From: Alphaproteobacteria bacterium
Lineage (GTDB): Bacteria > Pseudomonadota > Alphaproteobacteria > Rhizobiales > Amorphaceae
Assembly: GCA_030431335.1 (NCBI GenBank)
Contig: JAUIJH010000033.1
Coordinates: forward strand, 1 to 38,163
Reading direction: 5' to 3'
DNA: 38,163 nucleotides
Shown here: positions 1 through 7,903 of the stretch, in pieces
How the letters are laid out: each line of letters starts with the position of its first letter
Position numbering within the stretch: position 1 is the stretch's first letter
Position numbers and translations under genes: made by a program
The notes under the pieces: generated by a model
The model's input: the letters and a program-made list of their open reading frames with translations, nothing else
What the model was told of the DNA's origin: nothing
Databases searched by the model: none

Positions 1-61
1 CAATCGAGCAAAACCTACACCGGCCGAGTTCGCCGTACAAGCTGCCGGCGTCAAAAATCGT

Positions 62-1114
62 TCAGCGCAACTTCGAGGGTGGGGCCGTGCTGGCGCGATG
101 CATCAGGGTGACCGGCACGACGAGCGGCGCGTTTTTTCCCTGCGCAGGCGGCTGGGGCGCGTCGAGGAGGATGCCGGCGGCGCGGCGGCCGATCTGGTTG
201 AAATCCTGGCGGATCGTCGTCAGCGCGGGGATGAAGAACGCGGCCTCGGGGAGATCGTCGAAGCCGACGACGCTGACATCGTCCGGCACCCGGCGTCCGC
301 GCGCATGGAGCGCGGCGAGAACCCCGAGCGCCATCTGGTCGCTGGTGACGAAGACGGCGCTCACCTCGGCATCGTCGGCGAGGGCGAGCCCGGCGGCATA
401 GCCCGATTGCGCGCTCCAGTCGCCGTGCAGGACGGGCGGCGGACTGACGGCATGCGCGGCGAGCGTCTCGCGCCAGCTGCGCATGCGCACATCCGGCCCG
501 ATGTGCCCTTCCGGGCCGACGACGATGGAGACCGAGCGATGCCCCAGGGCGAGGAGGTGTTCCGTCGCGAGCCGGGCGCCGTGGGCCTCGTCGACCACCA
601 CGCGCGGGATGGCGCCGTCAGCCGGCCCCCACAGCGAGACCACGGGGATGTGCGGCGGCATGTGGGCGAAGGCATCGCCGATCGATACCGCCGGCGAAAT
701 GATGCCGATGCCGGAGACGCCCTGCTGCGCCAGACGCGTCGCGGCATCGAGGATCGCCGACTGGGTGAGCGTCTCGACGCTGACGATGTTGACGGAATAG
801 CCTGCCGCGCGCGCGGCCTGCTCGAAGCCGATCAGCGCGGTCGCGGGCCCGTAGAGGGCCGTGTCGTAGCAGACGACGCCGAGCGTGAGCGAGCGGCCGG
901 ACGCCAGGGTGCGCGCCGCCGAGTTGGGGGCGTACCCGAGCTGCTCCATCGCTTCCAGCACGCGCCTGCGCGTGGCCGGGCGCACGTTGGGCTGGTCGTT
1001 GAGCACGCGCGAGACGGTCTGGTAGGAGACGCCGGCAAGTTCCGCCACCTCGGTGAGGCGCGGTCGCGCGCTGCTGGCGCGTCCTCCGGAGCGGGCGATA
1101 TTGTTCCTGTGCAT
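62..1114 (-). CDS. LacI family transcriptional regulator
   Basis: This is a DNA-binding repressor or activator with a sugar-binding-type sensor domain. The N-terminal helix-turn-helix and hinge are visible (LTEVAELAGVSYQTVSRVLN, then a hinge ending in NSAARTLASGRS), followed by a periplasmic-binding-protein-like domain to the C-terminus. About 350 residues is a normal LacI length. An ATG at 1132 is also possible, but the ATG at 1114 has a GGTGGGGAA element just upstream, so I chose it. It is divergent from the VOC gene and lies beside the sugar-isomerase operon, which suggests that it senses a sugar-like compound of the catabolic island. No convincing LacI operator pair was found. The family assignment is firm; the ligand is unknown. 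Confidence 0.93.
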   Translation of the reverse strand: MHRNNIARSGGRASSARPRLTEVAELAGVSYQTVSRVLNDQPNVRPATRRRVLEAMEQLGYAPNSAARTLASGRSLTLGVVCYDTALYGPATALIGFEQAARAAGYSVNIVSVETLTQSAILDAATRLAQQGVSGIGIISPAVSIGDAFAHMPPHIPVVSLWGPADGAIPRVVVDEAHGARLATEHLLALGHRSVSIVVGPEGHIGPDVRMRSWRETLAAHAVSPPPVLHGDWSAQSGYAAGLALADDAEVSAVFVTSDQMALGVLAALHARGRRVPDDVSVVGFDDLPEAAFFIPALTTIRQDFNQIGRRAAGILLDAPQPPAQGKNAPLVVPVTLMHRASTAPPSKLR

Positions 1115-1260
1115 TTCCCCACCAGGCGACATCGCGGGCGAGTTTCGTCAATCGTTTAAGTTGGCACCGTACACCGATGAAGTGGCGTTCGGCGAGGTTT
1201 GGCTGGGCCGCGGCGCATCGTCCGGCGGAACAACCTCCGGATGCTTTTGCGCGGACGGTC

Positions 1261-1318
1261 GGCCCGGCTTAATGTCGGCCAAAATGCCAGGCCCGGCTTG
1301 ATGCCGGCCGAAATGCCA
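1261..1318. repeat. Two tandem copies of a 29-bp unit upstream of the VOC gene
   Basis: Copies at 1261-1289 and 1290-1318 both read GGCCCGGCTT-n-ATG-n-CGGCC-n-AAATGCCA. They differ at only three positions, all transitions (A/G, T/C, A/G). The array ends 11 bases before the ATG of the VOC gene and abuts its ribosome-binding site. It may be a recent slippage duplication in the leader, or a doubled protein- or RNA-level signal. No function is known. Confidence 0.8.
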
Positions 1319-1329
1319 GGGAGCGAACG

Positions 1330-1695
1330 ATGAAGCTGGATCACGTCAACATCCGTACCGCGCGGCTCGATGCAATGCGCGCATGGTACGTCGAGGCGCT
1401 GGGGCTCGAGGATGGCTGGCGCCCGCCCTTCCCGTTCCCGGGCGCGTGGCTCTACACGGGCAAGGATGCCGTGGTCCACCTCGTCGGGGTCGACGCGCAG
1501 CCCGGCGCGCCCGAAGCCGGGCTGCGCCTGGAGCATTTCGCCATGAGCAACGACGGCGACATCGATGCCTTCCGCGCCCGCCTCGCCAAGGCCGACGTTG
1601 CGGTGGAGGACGCGCACGTGCCCGGCACCAACATCGTCCAGCTCAACGTGCGCGATCCGGACGGCAACCACATCCACATCGATTTTCGCGTCTGA
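1330..1695 (+). CDS. VOC (glyoxalase/dioxygenase fold) family protein
   Basis: A single-module vicinal-oxygen-chelate protein of 121 residues. It begins with the typical MKLDHVNIRT strand carrying a candidate metal His (His5) and ends with the family hallmark DPDGNHIHIDF. A mid-protein strand (LRLEHFAMS) carries a second candidate metal His. Proteins of this size include lyases, isomerases and dioxygenases acting on small oxygenated substrates, so the reaction cannot be named. GGGAGCG lies just before the ATG. It is divergent from the LacI gene and converges on the isomerase gene with only 10 bases between stop codons. Membership in the catabolic island is inferred from position. Confidence 0.9.
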   Translation: MKLDHVNIRTARLDAMRAWYVEALGLEDGWRPPFPFPGAWLYTGKDAVVHLVGVDAQPGAPEAGLRLEHFAMSNDGDIDAFRARLAKADVAVEDAHVPGTNIVQLNVRDPDGNHIHIDFRV

Positions 1696-1705
1696 GCCCA
1701 GGGCC

Positions 1706-2518
1706 TCAGCAGACCGTGGCGAAGCGCTCCTTGCAGGTGGCGAGCACTTCGTCGGCGGGGCGCTTCCACCAGTTCTTCTCGGAGAAGATTTCCACCTCCT
1801 GATGGCCGTGGAAGCCGGCCGCCTCGATCATCGCGCGGATCGCCGGCAGGTCGATCACGCCGTCGCCCATCATGCCGCGGTCGACGAGAAGGTCCTGCGT
1901 CGGCACCAGCCAGTCGCAGATGTGGTGGGCGAGAATCCGGTCGCCGGCGCGGGCCACCTGGGCTTCGAGCTCCGGATCCCACCACACGTGGTAGACATCG
2001 ACGGCGACGCCGATGCCCTCGCCCAGCTCGTCGCACAGGTCGAGCGCCTGGCGCAGCGTGTTCACGCAGGCCCGGTCGGCCGCATACATCGGGTGCAGCG
2101 GCTCGATGGCGAGCGGCACCTTCATGGTGCGCGCGTGCTCCAGCAGCGCGGCGAGGCCGTCGTGCACCATGGTGCGCGCGCCCGGCAGGTCCTTGGACCC
2201 CTCGGGCAGGCCGCCGACCACCAGCACCAGGCAATCGGCGTTGAGGGCGGCCGATTCGTCCAGCGCGCGGCGGTTCTCGTCGATCGCCTTCTGGCGGCCG
2301 GCCGCGTCCGGGGCGGGGAACATGCCGCCACGGCAAAGGCCCGTGACCTTGAGATCGTTGTCACGCACCAGTTTGGCCGCTTCGCCGAGGCCGATGGCGG
2401 CCACCTGGTCGCGCCACGGCGCGATGGCGGTGATGCCGGCCGCGAGGCAGGCGTCCACCGCCTGGCGCATGTCGCACTGTTTTCGGATGGTGGCGAGATT
2501 GATCGACAGGCCGTTCAC
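1706..2518 (-). CDS. Sugar phosphate isomerase/epimerase (xylose isomerase-like TIM barrel)
   Basis: A TIM-barrel protein of 270 residues in the AP-endonuclease-2/xylose-isomerase-like superfamily, whose members isomerise or epimerise sugars, keto-acids or inositols with a divalent metal. The expected metal-ligand order is visible: Glu139 (AIEPLHP), Asp174 and His177 (VDVYHVWWD), His198/199 (LAHHICDW) and Glu243 (EVEIF). I start it at a GTG (2518) because GGAGG lies six bases upstream; the open frame continues further 5' without a better start. It is the last gene of a leftward operon after a second isomerase (34-base gap), the DUF993 protein and a Gfo/Idh dehydrogenase. The substrate is unknown. 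Confidence 0.9.
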   Translation of the reverse strand: MNGLSINLATIRKQCDMRQAVDACLAAGITAIAPWRDQVAAIGLGEAAKLVRDNDLKVTGLCRGGMFPAPDAAGRQKAIDENRRALDESAALNADCLVLVVGGLPEGSKDLPGARTMVHDGLAALLEHARTMKVPLAIEPLHPMYAADRACVNTLRQALDLCDELGEGIGVAVDVYHVWWDPELEAQVARAGDRILAHHICDWLVPTQDLLVDRGMMGDGVIDLPAIRAMIEAAGFHGHQEVEIFSEKNWWKRPADEVLATCKERFATVC

Positions 2519-2552
2519 GCAATTCCTCCCATGCGGCGTTGCCCTTTGGCGC

Positions 2553-3383
2553 TCAGGCGAGAGCGTCGAGCACGCCTTTGACGTATCCGACGGCGCGCGC
2601 CGCGCAGGCCCGCCCATCCGGCTCGTAGATAAATGGCTCGATGGCGATGTCGCCGGCGTAACCCGCCTCGCGCAGCGCCTTCAGGATCGGGCCGAACCGC
2701 ATCTCCCCCTCGCCCGGACCGCGCCGGTTGGGGTCGTTGAGCTGCACGTGGGCGATGTGGCCGGACGCCACGTAGCGCGCGATCAGTGCCGGCAAGGGCT
2801 CCGATTCGGTCTGCCCCGCGGCGCTGGTGTCCAGCATCGTCTTGAGGTGCGCGCTCCCGATGGCATCGACCAGCGCGGCCGCCTCCGCCAGCGTCTCGAT
2901 GTTGTTGTTGTCGGGCGGCGCCAGCGGCTCGACGCAATAGGTGACGCCGGCCTTTTCGGCGGCGCGGGCGGCGGCGGCAAAGGCTTCGTGGGTCCAGCCG
3001 ACCGCTTCCGCCTCGCGGCCCTCCGGCAGGCGGCGCTGCGCCGGCGAGCCGTGCACCAGCACCGGCGCGCCGAGATCGGCGGCGAGGTCGCACAGCCCCG
3101 CCATCACGTCGCGCGTGTGGCGGCGCACCTCGGCGTCCGTGTCGGTGATCGACAGCCCCTCGGGGGACACCAGCAGCCAATGCAGCGAGGTGATTGCGAG
3201 CCCGCAATCGGCGACGGTGGCGCGGATCTCGCGCCGTTCCGTCGCCGTCAGGTAGTGCGGTTCGGCCGAGACGGTGAACGGCGCGAGTTCGATCCCGTCA
3301 TAGCCGAGCGCGGCGGCGAAGCTGCACTGATCCGCGAACGGCATCTCGCGGATCACTTCGTTGCAAAGGGCGATCCGCGCCAT
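2553..3383 (-). CDS. Second sugar phosphate isomerase/epimerase (TIM barrel)
   Basis: A second, distinct xylose-isomerase-like barrel of 276 residues. Metal and catalytic positions are intact: Glu in YCVEPLAPP, Asp in KTMLDTS, His in IAHVQLND, the following Arg-rich loop NRRGPGEGEM, and Glu in IAIEPF. That pattern is closest to the D-tagatose 3-epimerase/hydroxypyruvate-isomerase-like branch. The first codons are GTG GTG ATG; I chose the ATG because GGGG sits five bases before it. It lies 19 bases downstream of the DUF993 gene and 34 bases upstream of the other isomerase, so they are very likely co-transcribed. Two isomerases in one operon suggest two successive keto-sugar or epimer conversions, which is inference. 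Confidence 0.9.
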   Translation of the reverse strand: MARIALCNEVIREMPFADQCSFAAALGYDGIELAPFTVSAEPHYLTATERREIRATVADCGLAITSLHWLLVSPEGLSITDTDAEVRRHTRDVMAGLCDLAADLGAPVLVHGSPAQRRLPEGREAEAVGWTHEAFAAAARAAEKAGVTYCVEPLAPPDNNNIETLAEAAALVDAIGSAHLKTMLDTSAAGQTESEPLPALIARYVASGHIAHVQLNDPNRRGPGEGEMRFGPILKALREAGYAGDIAIEPFIYEPDGRACAARAVGYVKGVLDALA

Positions 3384-3408
3384 CACCACCCCGCGCCGTC
3401 AGCGGCCT

Positions 3409-4584
3409 TCACGCCGCGACGCCGTGCACGGCCATCACCTGGCGCATCCGGTCCGCCGCCATTTCAGGATCCTTCAGGATCCGTGCCTGGTCGGCGAGGC
3501 GGAAAAGCTCGGCGAGGTGCGTCAGCGAGCGGGCCGATTGCTGGCCGCCGACCATGGTGAAATGGTCCTGCAACCCGTTGAGATAGGCGACGAAGACGAC
3601 GCCGGTCTTATAGAAGCGCGTCGGCGCGGCGAAGATGTGCCGCGACAAGGGCACGGTGGGCGCGAGGATGTCGAAGAAGCGGTTGTCGGAGCCTTCCGCC
3701 AGCGCGCCGAGCGCGGCCGAAGCCGCCGGGGCGATGGCGTCGAAGATGCCCAGCAGCGCGTCCGAGTAACCTTCTTCGTCGCCGGCGATCAGCTCGGCGT
3801 AGTTGAAGTCGTCGCCCGTGTACATCGTCACGCCGGCGGGCAGCTGGCGGCGCATCTTGACTTCCTTCTCCTTGGAAAGAAGCGAGACCTTGATGCCGTC
3901 CACCTTGTCCGCGTGCGCCTTGATCACCTCCAGGCACGTATCCATCGCGGCATAGTGGTCGGTGTTGCCCCAGTAGCCTTCCAGCGCCGGGTCGAACATT
4001 TCGCCGAGCCAGTGGATCACCACCGGCTGTTTCACCTGCGAGAGGATCCGGCCGTACACCTTGGCGTAGTCGTCCGGGCTCTTGGCGGCCTTGGCGAGAG
4101 CCCGGCTCGCCATCAGGATGATGCGCCCGCCCTCGCCTTCCACGAAGCCCACCTGTTCCTCGTAGGCGGCGATCACGTCGTCCAGCGTCACCGCGGGGCC
4201 GGCCTCCAGGTGGTCGGTGCCGGCGCCGCAGGCGACCAGCGCGCCCTCGCGCCCGCGCGCCGCCTCCAGCGACTTGGCGATCAGCGTCTTCGCGTCGCCC
4301 CAGCCGAGCCCCATGCCGCGCTGGGCGGTGTCCATCGCCTCGGCCACGCCGAGCCCGAGGTCCCACAGGTGGTGGCGGAACGCGATGGTGCGCTCCCAGT
4401 CGATCGCCGGCGTCAGCCAGGGGTCGTTGTCGGCCAAGGGATCGGCCACCACGTGCGCGGCGGCGAAGGCGGTGCGGTTGAATTTGGGCGCGCCGTTTTT
4501 CGTCAGCGCGGCGAAATCGAGCGGCTCGCCGGTGGTGTAGGGTTCGAGCGTGCGCTCTTTGGTGGGCAGCTTCAGCGTCGCCAT
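3409..4584 (-). CDS. DUF993 family, DapA-like (aldolase-type) protein
   Basis: A protein of 391 residues recognisable as DUF993, a branch related to the dihydrodipicolinate synthase/N-acetylneuraminate lyase barrel. Visible family stretches include the N-terminal WERTIAFRHHLWDLGLG and a central GQ-type end, MVGGQQSARS. Lys232 in DGIKVSLLSK sits where class I aldolases carry the Schiff-base lysine, so an aldol cleavage or condensation is plausible but not shown. The start ATG is one base after the stop of the Gfo/Idh gene, with GGAGG six bases upstream inside that gene's end, indicating translational coupling. Its context among dehydrogenase and isomerases fits carbon-chain cleavage of a modified sugar. 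Confidence 0.88.
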   Translation of the reverse strand: MATLKLPTKERTLEPYTTGEPLDFAALTKNGAPKFNRTAFAAAHVVADPLADNDPWLTPAIDWERTIAFRHHLWDLGLGVAEAMDTAQRGMGLGWGDAKTLIAKSLEAARGREGALVACGAGTDHLEAGPAVTLDDVIAAYEEQVGFVEGEGGRIILMASRALAKAAKSPDDYAKVYGRILSQVKQPVVIHWLGEMFDPALEGYWGNTDHYAAMDTCLEVIKAHADKVDGIKVSLLSKEKEVKMRRQLPAGVTMYTGDDFNYAELIAGDEEGYSDALLGIFDAIAPAASAALGALAEGSDNRFFDILAPTVPLSRHIFAAPTRFYKTGVVFVAYLNGLQDHFTMVGGQQSARSLTHLAELFRLADQARILKDPEMAADRMRQVMAVHGVAA

Positions 4585-4585
4585 C

Positions 4586-5779
4586 TCACACCTCCAGGGA
4601 CGGGACGTCGATCCAGCGACGCTCGCGCCAGCTCTGCATGCCGAGCGTGGCGAGCTGCACGCCCTTCACGCCCTCCATGAGATCGTATTTCCACGGCGTA
4701 TCGGCGACGATGTGGCGGATGAACATCTCCCACTGCGCGCGGAAGCCATTGGGGTACGGCTCGTTGTCCGGCACCTCGGCCCAGGTGTCGTAGAAGTCGA
4801 TGGTCTGCGGCTCGTCCGGGTTCCAGACGGGCTTGGGCGTGTTGGCGCGGTGCTGCGACACGCACTTGGTGAGCCCGGCAACCGCCGACCCTTCCGTGCC
4901 GTCGACCTGGAAGGTCACGAGATCGTCGCGCCGCACGCGCACGGCCCAGGAGGAGTTGATGTGCGCGACGATGCCGCCATCGAGCTCGAAGGTGGCGTAG
5001 GCCGCGTCGTCCGAATCGGCGTTGTAGTGGTTGCCGTTCTCGTCCCAGCGGTCCGGAATGTGGGTGGCGCCGAGGCAGGAGACGGACTTCACGTCGCCGA
5101 ACAGGTTGTCGAGCACGTAGCGCCAATGGCACAGCATATCGAGCATGATGCCGCCGCCGTCCTTGACGCGGTAGTTCCAGGACGGGCGCTGCGCGGGCAG
5201 CCAGTCGCCCTCGAACACCCAGTAGCCGAACTCGCCGCGCACCGACAGGATGCGGCCGAAGAAGCCGGCATCGATCAGCCGCTTCAGCTTGATGAGGCCG
5301 GGCAGGAACAACTTGTCCTGCACCACGCCGTTCTTGACCCCGGCATCGCGGGCGAGCTTGGCCACCTCGAGCGCGCGCGCCACGTCGTCGGCGATGGGCT
5401 TTTCGCAATAGACGTGCTTGCCGGCGCGGATCGCCTTTTCGAGCAGATCGCAGCGCATCAAGGTGGTGCCGGCGTCGAAGAACACGGTGTCGTCGGGGTT
5501 GGACAGCGCGTCGTCGATGTCGCTCGACCAGCGCTCCACGCCGTGCTTTTGCGCCAGCTCCGCCACCTTGGCGGCGTTGCGGCCGACGAGGATCGGATCG
5601 GGCATCACGCGGGTGCCGTCGGCGAGGGGAACGCCGCCGTCGGCGCGGATCGCGGCGATGGAGCGGATGAGGTGCTGGTTCATACCCATGCGCCCGGTGA
5701 CGCCGTGCATGATGATGCCGAGACGGCGCGGCGCCGTGAGTTCCGCCGCGGACTGGCCCGTGTTCGCTTTTTCGTTCAT
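4586..5779 (-). CDS. Gfo/Idh/MocA family NAD(P)-dependent oxidoreductase
   Basis: A dehydrogenase of 397 residues that probably oxidises a sugar or cyclitol hydroxyl. The N-terminal Rossmann strand is present (LGIIMHGVTGRMG, residues 20-32), followed by the family signature CEKPIA (residues 125-130, with Lys127) and the catalytic stretch GGGIMLDMLCHW with Asp214 and His218. The nucleotide loop is MHGVTGRMG rather than the plain GxGxxG of many relatives. It is the first gene of the leftward four-gene operon, with GGGGGAG ahead of the ATG. A candidate promoter and operator (site E) lie 107-152 bases upstream. Family is certain; substrate unknown. Confidence 0.93.
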   Translation of the reverse strand: MNEKANTGQSAAELTAPRRLGIIMHGVTGRMGMNQHLIRSIAAIRADGGVPLADGTRVMPDPILVGRNAAKVAELAQKHGVERWSSDIDDALSNPDDTVFFDAGTTLMRCDLLEKAIRAGKHVYCEKPIADDVARALEVAKLARDAGVKNGVVQDKLFLPGLIKLKRLIDAGFFGRILSVRGEFGYWVFEGDWLPAQRPSWNYRVKDGGGIMLDMLCHWRYVLDNLFGDVKSVSCLGATHIPDRWDENGNHYNADSDDAAYATFELDGGIVAHINSSWAVRVRRDDLVTFQVDGTEGSAVAGLTKCVSQHRANTPKPVWNPDEPQTIDFYDTWAEVPDNEPYPNGFRAQWEMFIRHIVADTPWKYDLMEGVKGVQLATLGMQSWRERRWIDVPSLEV

Positions 5780-5885
5780 TCGCTCCCCCTACCGCGCGGC
5801 ATTCCTTGTCCGTTCGCGCCGGCGCATGCACTCAACCGTCTGTCGCACAGGGGCGCGGCGCGGACAATCGCGCGCGCCACACCCA

Positions 5886-5905
5886 GAGTAACTGTCTGGT
5901 TACTT
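5886..5905. promoter_or_regulatory. Operator site E, upstream of the Gfo/Idh-isomerase operon
   Basis: A perfect inverted repeat, AGTAAC-TGTCTG-GTTACT (5887-5904), with the same half-sites and 6-base spacer as site B at 16880. On the minus strand a -35-like TTGAGT (5931-5926, overlapping the stop codon of the MetE-like gene) and a -10-like ATAAGT (5907-5902) spaced by 18 bases would place this operator over the promoter. It matches site D at 15 of 20 positions. Binding by the TetR protein is inferred. Confidence 0.6.
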
Positions 5906-5927
5906 ATGCCGCTATCGGCGGCCCAAC

Positions 5928-6950
5928 TCAAGAGGCAATCGCCTGGACGCGCCCCTCGAACAGATCGCGCCCCTTCACCAGCGCGGCGATCTTGCCGTCG
6001 GCGATGGAGCGCTTCAGCATCCAGAAGCCGCAGTCGGGGTGGACGTAGCGCACCCGGTTCGGCCCCAGCAGCGAGACGGCCCGATCGATGGAGCGGGCGA
6101 TGCCCTCCGCACTCTCCACCTCGGTGCGCTTGACGTCGACGACGCCGAGGCCCAGCCCGATTTCCGGCCGCAGCCCGCGGAACACGCTGACCTCCTCGGC
6201 CGGCCGGTGGGCCATCTCCATGACGATGTGGTCGACCTTGAGCGCGTTGAGGAAGTCGATCAGCTTTTCCCACGTGCCGCTCTGCACGCTCTGGCCGCCA
6301 TAGTTGCCGAAGCACAGGTGGATCGCCGGCGTCTTCTTCACCGCCGACAGCACGATGTTCACCGCCTCGGCCGCCCACTCCCACTCGTCCGGATGGCCGG
6401 GCAGGTTCGCTTCGTCGAGCTGCACCACGTCGGCATCGATGTGCTTCACCTGCGCGGCCAGCGCCTCGGCGACCGCCATCGCAAGGTCGGGCGTGGAGCG
6501 GTAGTGCGAGTTCGACAGCGTCTTGGACAGCATGTGCGGCCCGGTCAGCGTGAACTTGAAGGTGTTGGAGGCAAGTTTTTGCGCCCGCGCGCAGGCGGCC
6601 GGCAGGTCGAGCGTGCCGGTGCCGATCGGCCCCTCGACCACCCCGGCGGGACGGGTGCGAAAACCCATCTGCGGGTTGTCGCGGAAGGCCTGGATCTCCT
6701 CGAAGGTGAGCGTGCTCCTCACCCCGCCCATGGGCCGCACGAAATACTCGATCATCCCGTTGGTCTCGGGATGGTTGATGTCGAAGCGGTAGAGCTCGCC
6801 GTCGCAAACCACGTCGACGCCGGCCTTCTCCTGCGTGTCGATGACGACGCGGGTGGCGTCGATCAACGCCTGCTCGCTGGGTGCGGCGACAAGCCAGTCC
6901 GGAACGGGGTAAGAGCCCACGACGGTGGTGAGAATTGCCGGTTCGGCCAT
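5928..6950 (-). CDS. Cobalamin-independent methionine synthase (MetE) core-like protein
   Basis: A protein of 340 residues matching only the C-terminal catalytic barrel of MetE-type enzymes; full-length MetE is about 750 residues. The zinc-ligand pattern is complete: His211 and Cys213 (IHLCFGN), Glu245 (IVMEMA) and Cys307 (HPDCGFWML). The protein should therefore bind zinc and activate a thiolate for alkyl transfer. Stand-alone cores like this include methyltransferases and the epoxyalkane:coenzyme M transferase group, so methionine synthesis is not implied. GAGG lies five bases before the ATG. It is divergent from the ABC permease and lies directly upstream of the Gfo/Idh operon, suggesting a role in demethylating or alkyl-transferring the pathway substrate, which is inference. 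Confidence 0.87.
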   Translation of the reverse strand: MAEPAILTTVVGSYPVPDWLVAAPSEQALIDATRVVIDTQEKAGVDVVCDGELYRFDINHPETNGMIEYFVRPMGGVRSTLTFEEIQAFRDNPQMGFRTRPAGVVEGPIGTGTLDLPAACARAQKLASNTFKFTLTGPHMLSKTLSNSHYRSTPDLAMAVAEALAAQVKHIDADVVQLDEANLPGHPDEWEWAAEAVNIVLSAVKKTPAIHLCFGNYGGQSVQSGTWEKLIDFLNALKVDHIVMEMAHRPAEEVSVFRGLRPEIGLGLGVVDVKRTEVESAEGIARSIDRAVSLLGPNRVRYVHPDCGFWMLKRSIADGKIAALVKGRDLFEGRVQAIAS

Positions 6951-7028
6951 GGCGTCCTCGTGTTTATATGGGTTCCGGGTTACGGCTCGCTGCCGGCAAG
7001 GCGCCTTGACGCGGTCTGCCCGGGCCCG

Positions 7029-7048
7029 GAGTATCGAACTGGTTAATT
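7029..7048. promoter_or_regulatory. Operator site D, between the MetE-like gene and the ABC permease gene
   Basis: GTATCGAACTGGTTAA (7031-7046) is a degenerate copy of the island's operator: 12 of 15 central positions agree with the inverted form GTAACGATATGGTTA, including the fully kept TGGTTA half. A -35-like TTGACG (7006-7011) lies just upstream on the plus strand. The site sits in a divergent gap, so it could control both the permease-TetR unit (autoregulation) and the MetE-like gene. Confidence 0.5.
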
Positions 7049-7066
7049 GTAGGGGAAGCGGTAGAG

Positions 7067-7903
7067 ATGACGCAACAGGTCGTGGGCGATGACACCCAAT
7101 CCCGACGGGAGAAAGTGGCGGTGCCTGGCGCTCCGATGCGCGGCTATCTCTGGATCAAGCGCTACTGGGTCGCGATCGCCGCGCATCTGGCGCTGATCCT
7201 CGCCTGGCAGCTGTGGGTCACCCTGGGCGACGTGCCCTCCTACGTGCTGCCGAGCCCGCTCGAGACGCTGGCCGCCCTTTGGGAGCCCTACGACTGGTTC
7301 CACAACACCATGGTGACGGCGGGCGAGATCGTCGCCGGTTATACGCTCTCGGTGATCGTCGGCGTCACCATCGCGCTGCTCGCCTCCTGGTCGCGCCTCG
7401 TCGACCAGGCGGTGATGCCCTTGATGGTCAGCCTCAACATGATCCCCAAGGTGGCGCTGGGACCGCTCTTCATCGTGTGGTTCTCCTATGGCTTCACGCC
7501 CAACATGCTCATCGTGTTCGCCATCTCGGTGCTGCCGATCCTCCTCACCACCGCGCGCGGCCTCAAGGAGGTCGAGCCGGACCTGTTGCAGCTCGTCCAG
7601 GCGCTGAAGGGATCGAGCTGGCAGGTGTTCACCAAGATCCAGCTGCCGAGCTCCCTGCCCTACATCTTCTCCGGCATGAAGGTCGCGACGGTGCTCGCGG
7701 TGGCGGGCGCCGTGGTGGGCGAGTTCATCGCCTCGGAGGAAGGGCTCGGCTACCTCATGCAGCAGGTCCAGGTGACGCTCGACACGGCGGCGATGTTCAT
7801 GGCCGTGCTCGTCATCACCCTGATCGGCGTGGTGCTCTACGGCGCCGTCATCCTCCTGGAGTACCTGACGGTGCCCAAGGACAGCCGCGTCTCCGCCGGC
7901 TGA
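7067..7903 (+). CDS. ABC transporter permease (SsuC/TauC/ThiX type)
   Basis: The inner-membrane channel subunit of an importer of the nitrate/sulfonate/pyrimidine class, 278 residues. It shows the class hallmark YVLPSPLETLAALW after the first membrane helix, several hydrophobic segments, and the cytoplasmic EAA loop around LVQALKGSSWQVFTKIQLP and ALPYIF-like SLPYIFSGMKVA. No ATPase or binding protein lies next to it. The likely partners are the ATPase at 14958-15749 and the binding protein at 18877-19881, each the only copy in the window and each in a unit with the same operator. Its stop overlaps the TetR start (TGATG). Confidence 0.93.
   Translation: MTQQVVGDDTQSRREKVAVPGAPMRGYLWIKRYWVAIAAHLALILAWQLWVTLGDVPSYVLPSPLETLAALWEPYDWFHNTMVTAGEIVAGYTLSVIVGVTIALLASWSRLVDQAVMPLMVSLNMIPKVALGPLFIVWFSYGFTPNMLIVFAISVLPILLTTARGLKEVEPDLLQLVQALKGSSWQVFTKIQLPSSLPYIFSGMKVATVLAVAGAVVGEFIASEEGLGYLMQQVQVTLDTAAMFMAVLVITLIGVVLYGAVILLEYLTVPKDSRVSAG

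Noticed and set aside
98-1159. Long open frame opposite the LacI gene
   Set aside because: It is a mirror of the LacI gene in GC-rich DNA; its product is Arg/Gly-rich without any domain. The same holds for the other long antisense frames across the window.
1147-1165. Possible LacI operator (AATCGTTT centre) before the LacI gene
   Set aside because: Only four of nine flanking half-site positions are symmetric, and no second copy was found near target genes.
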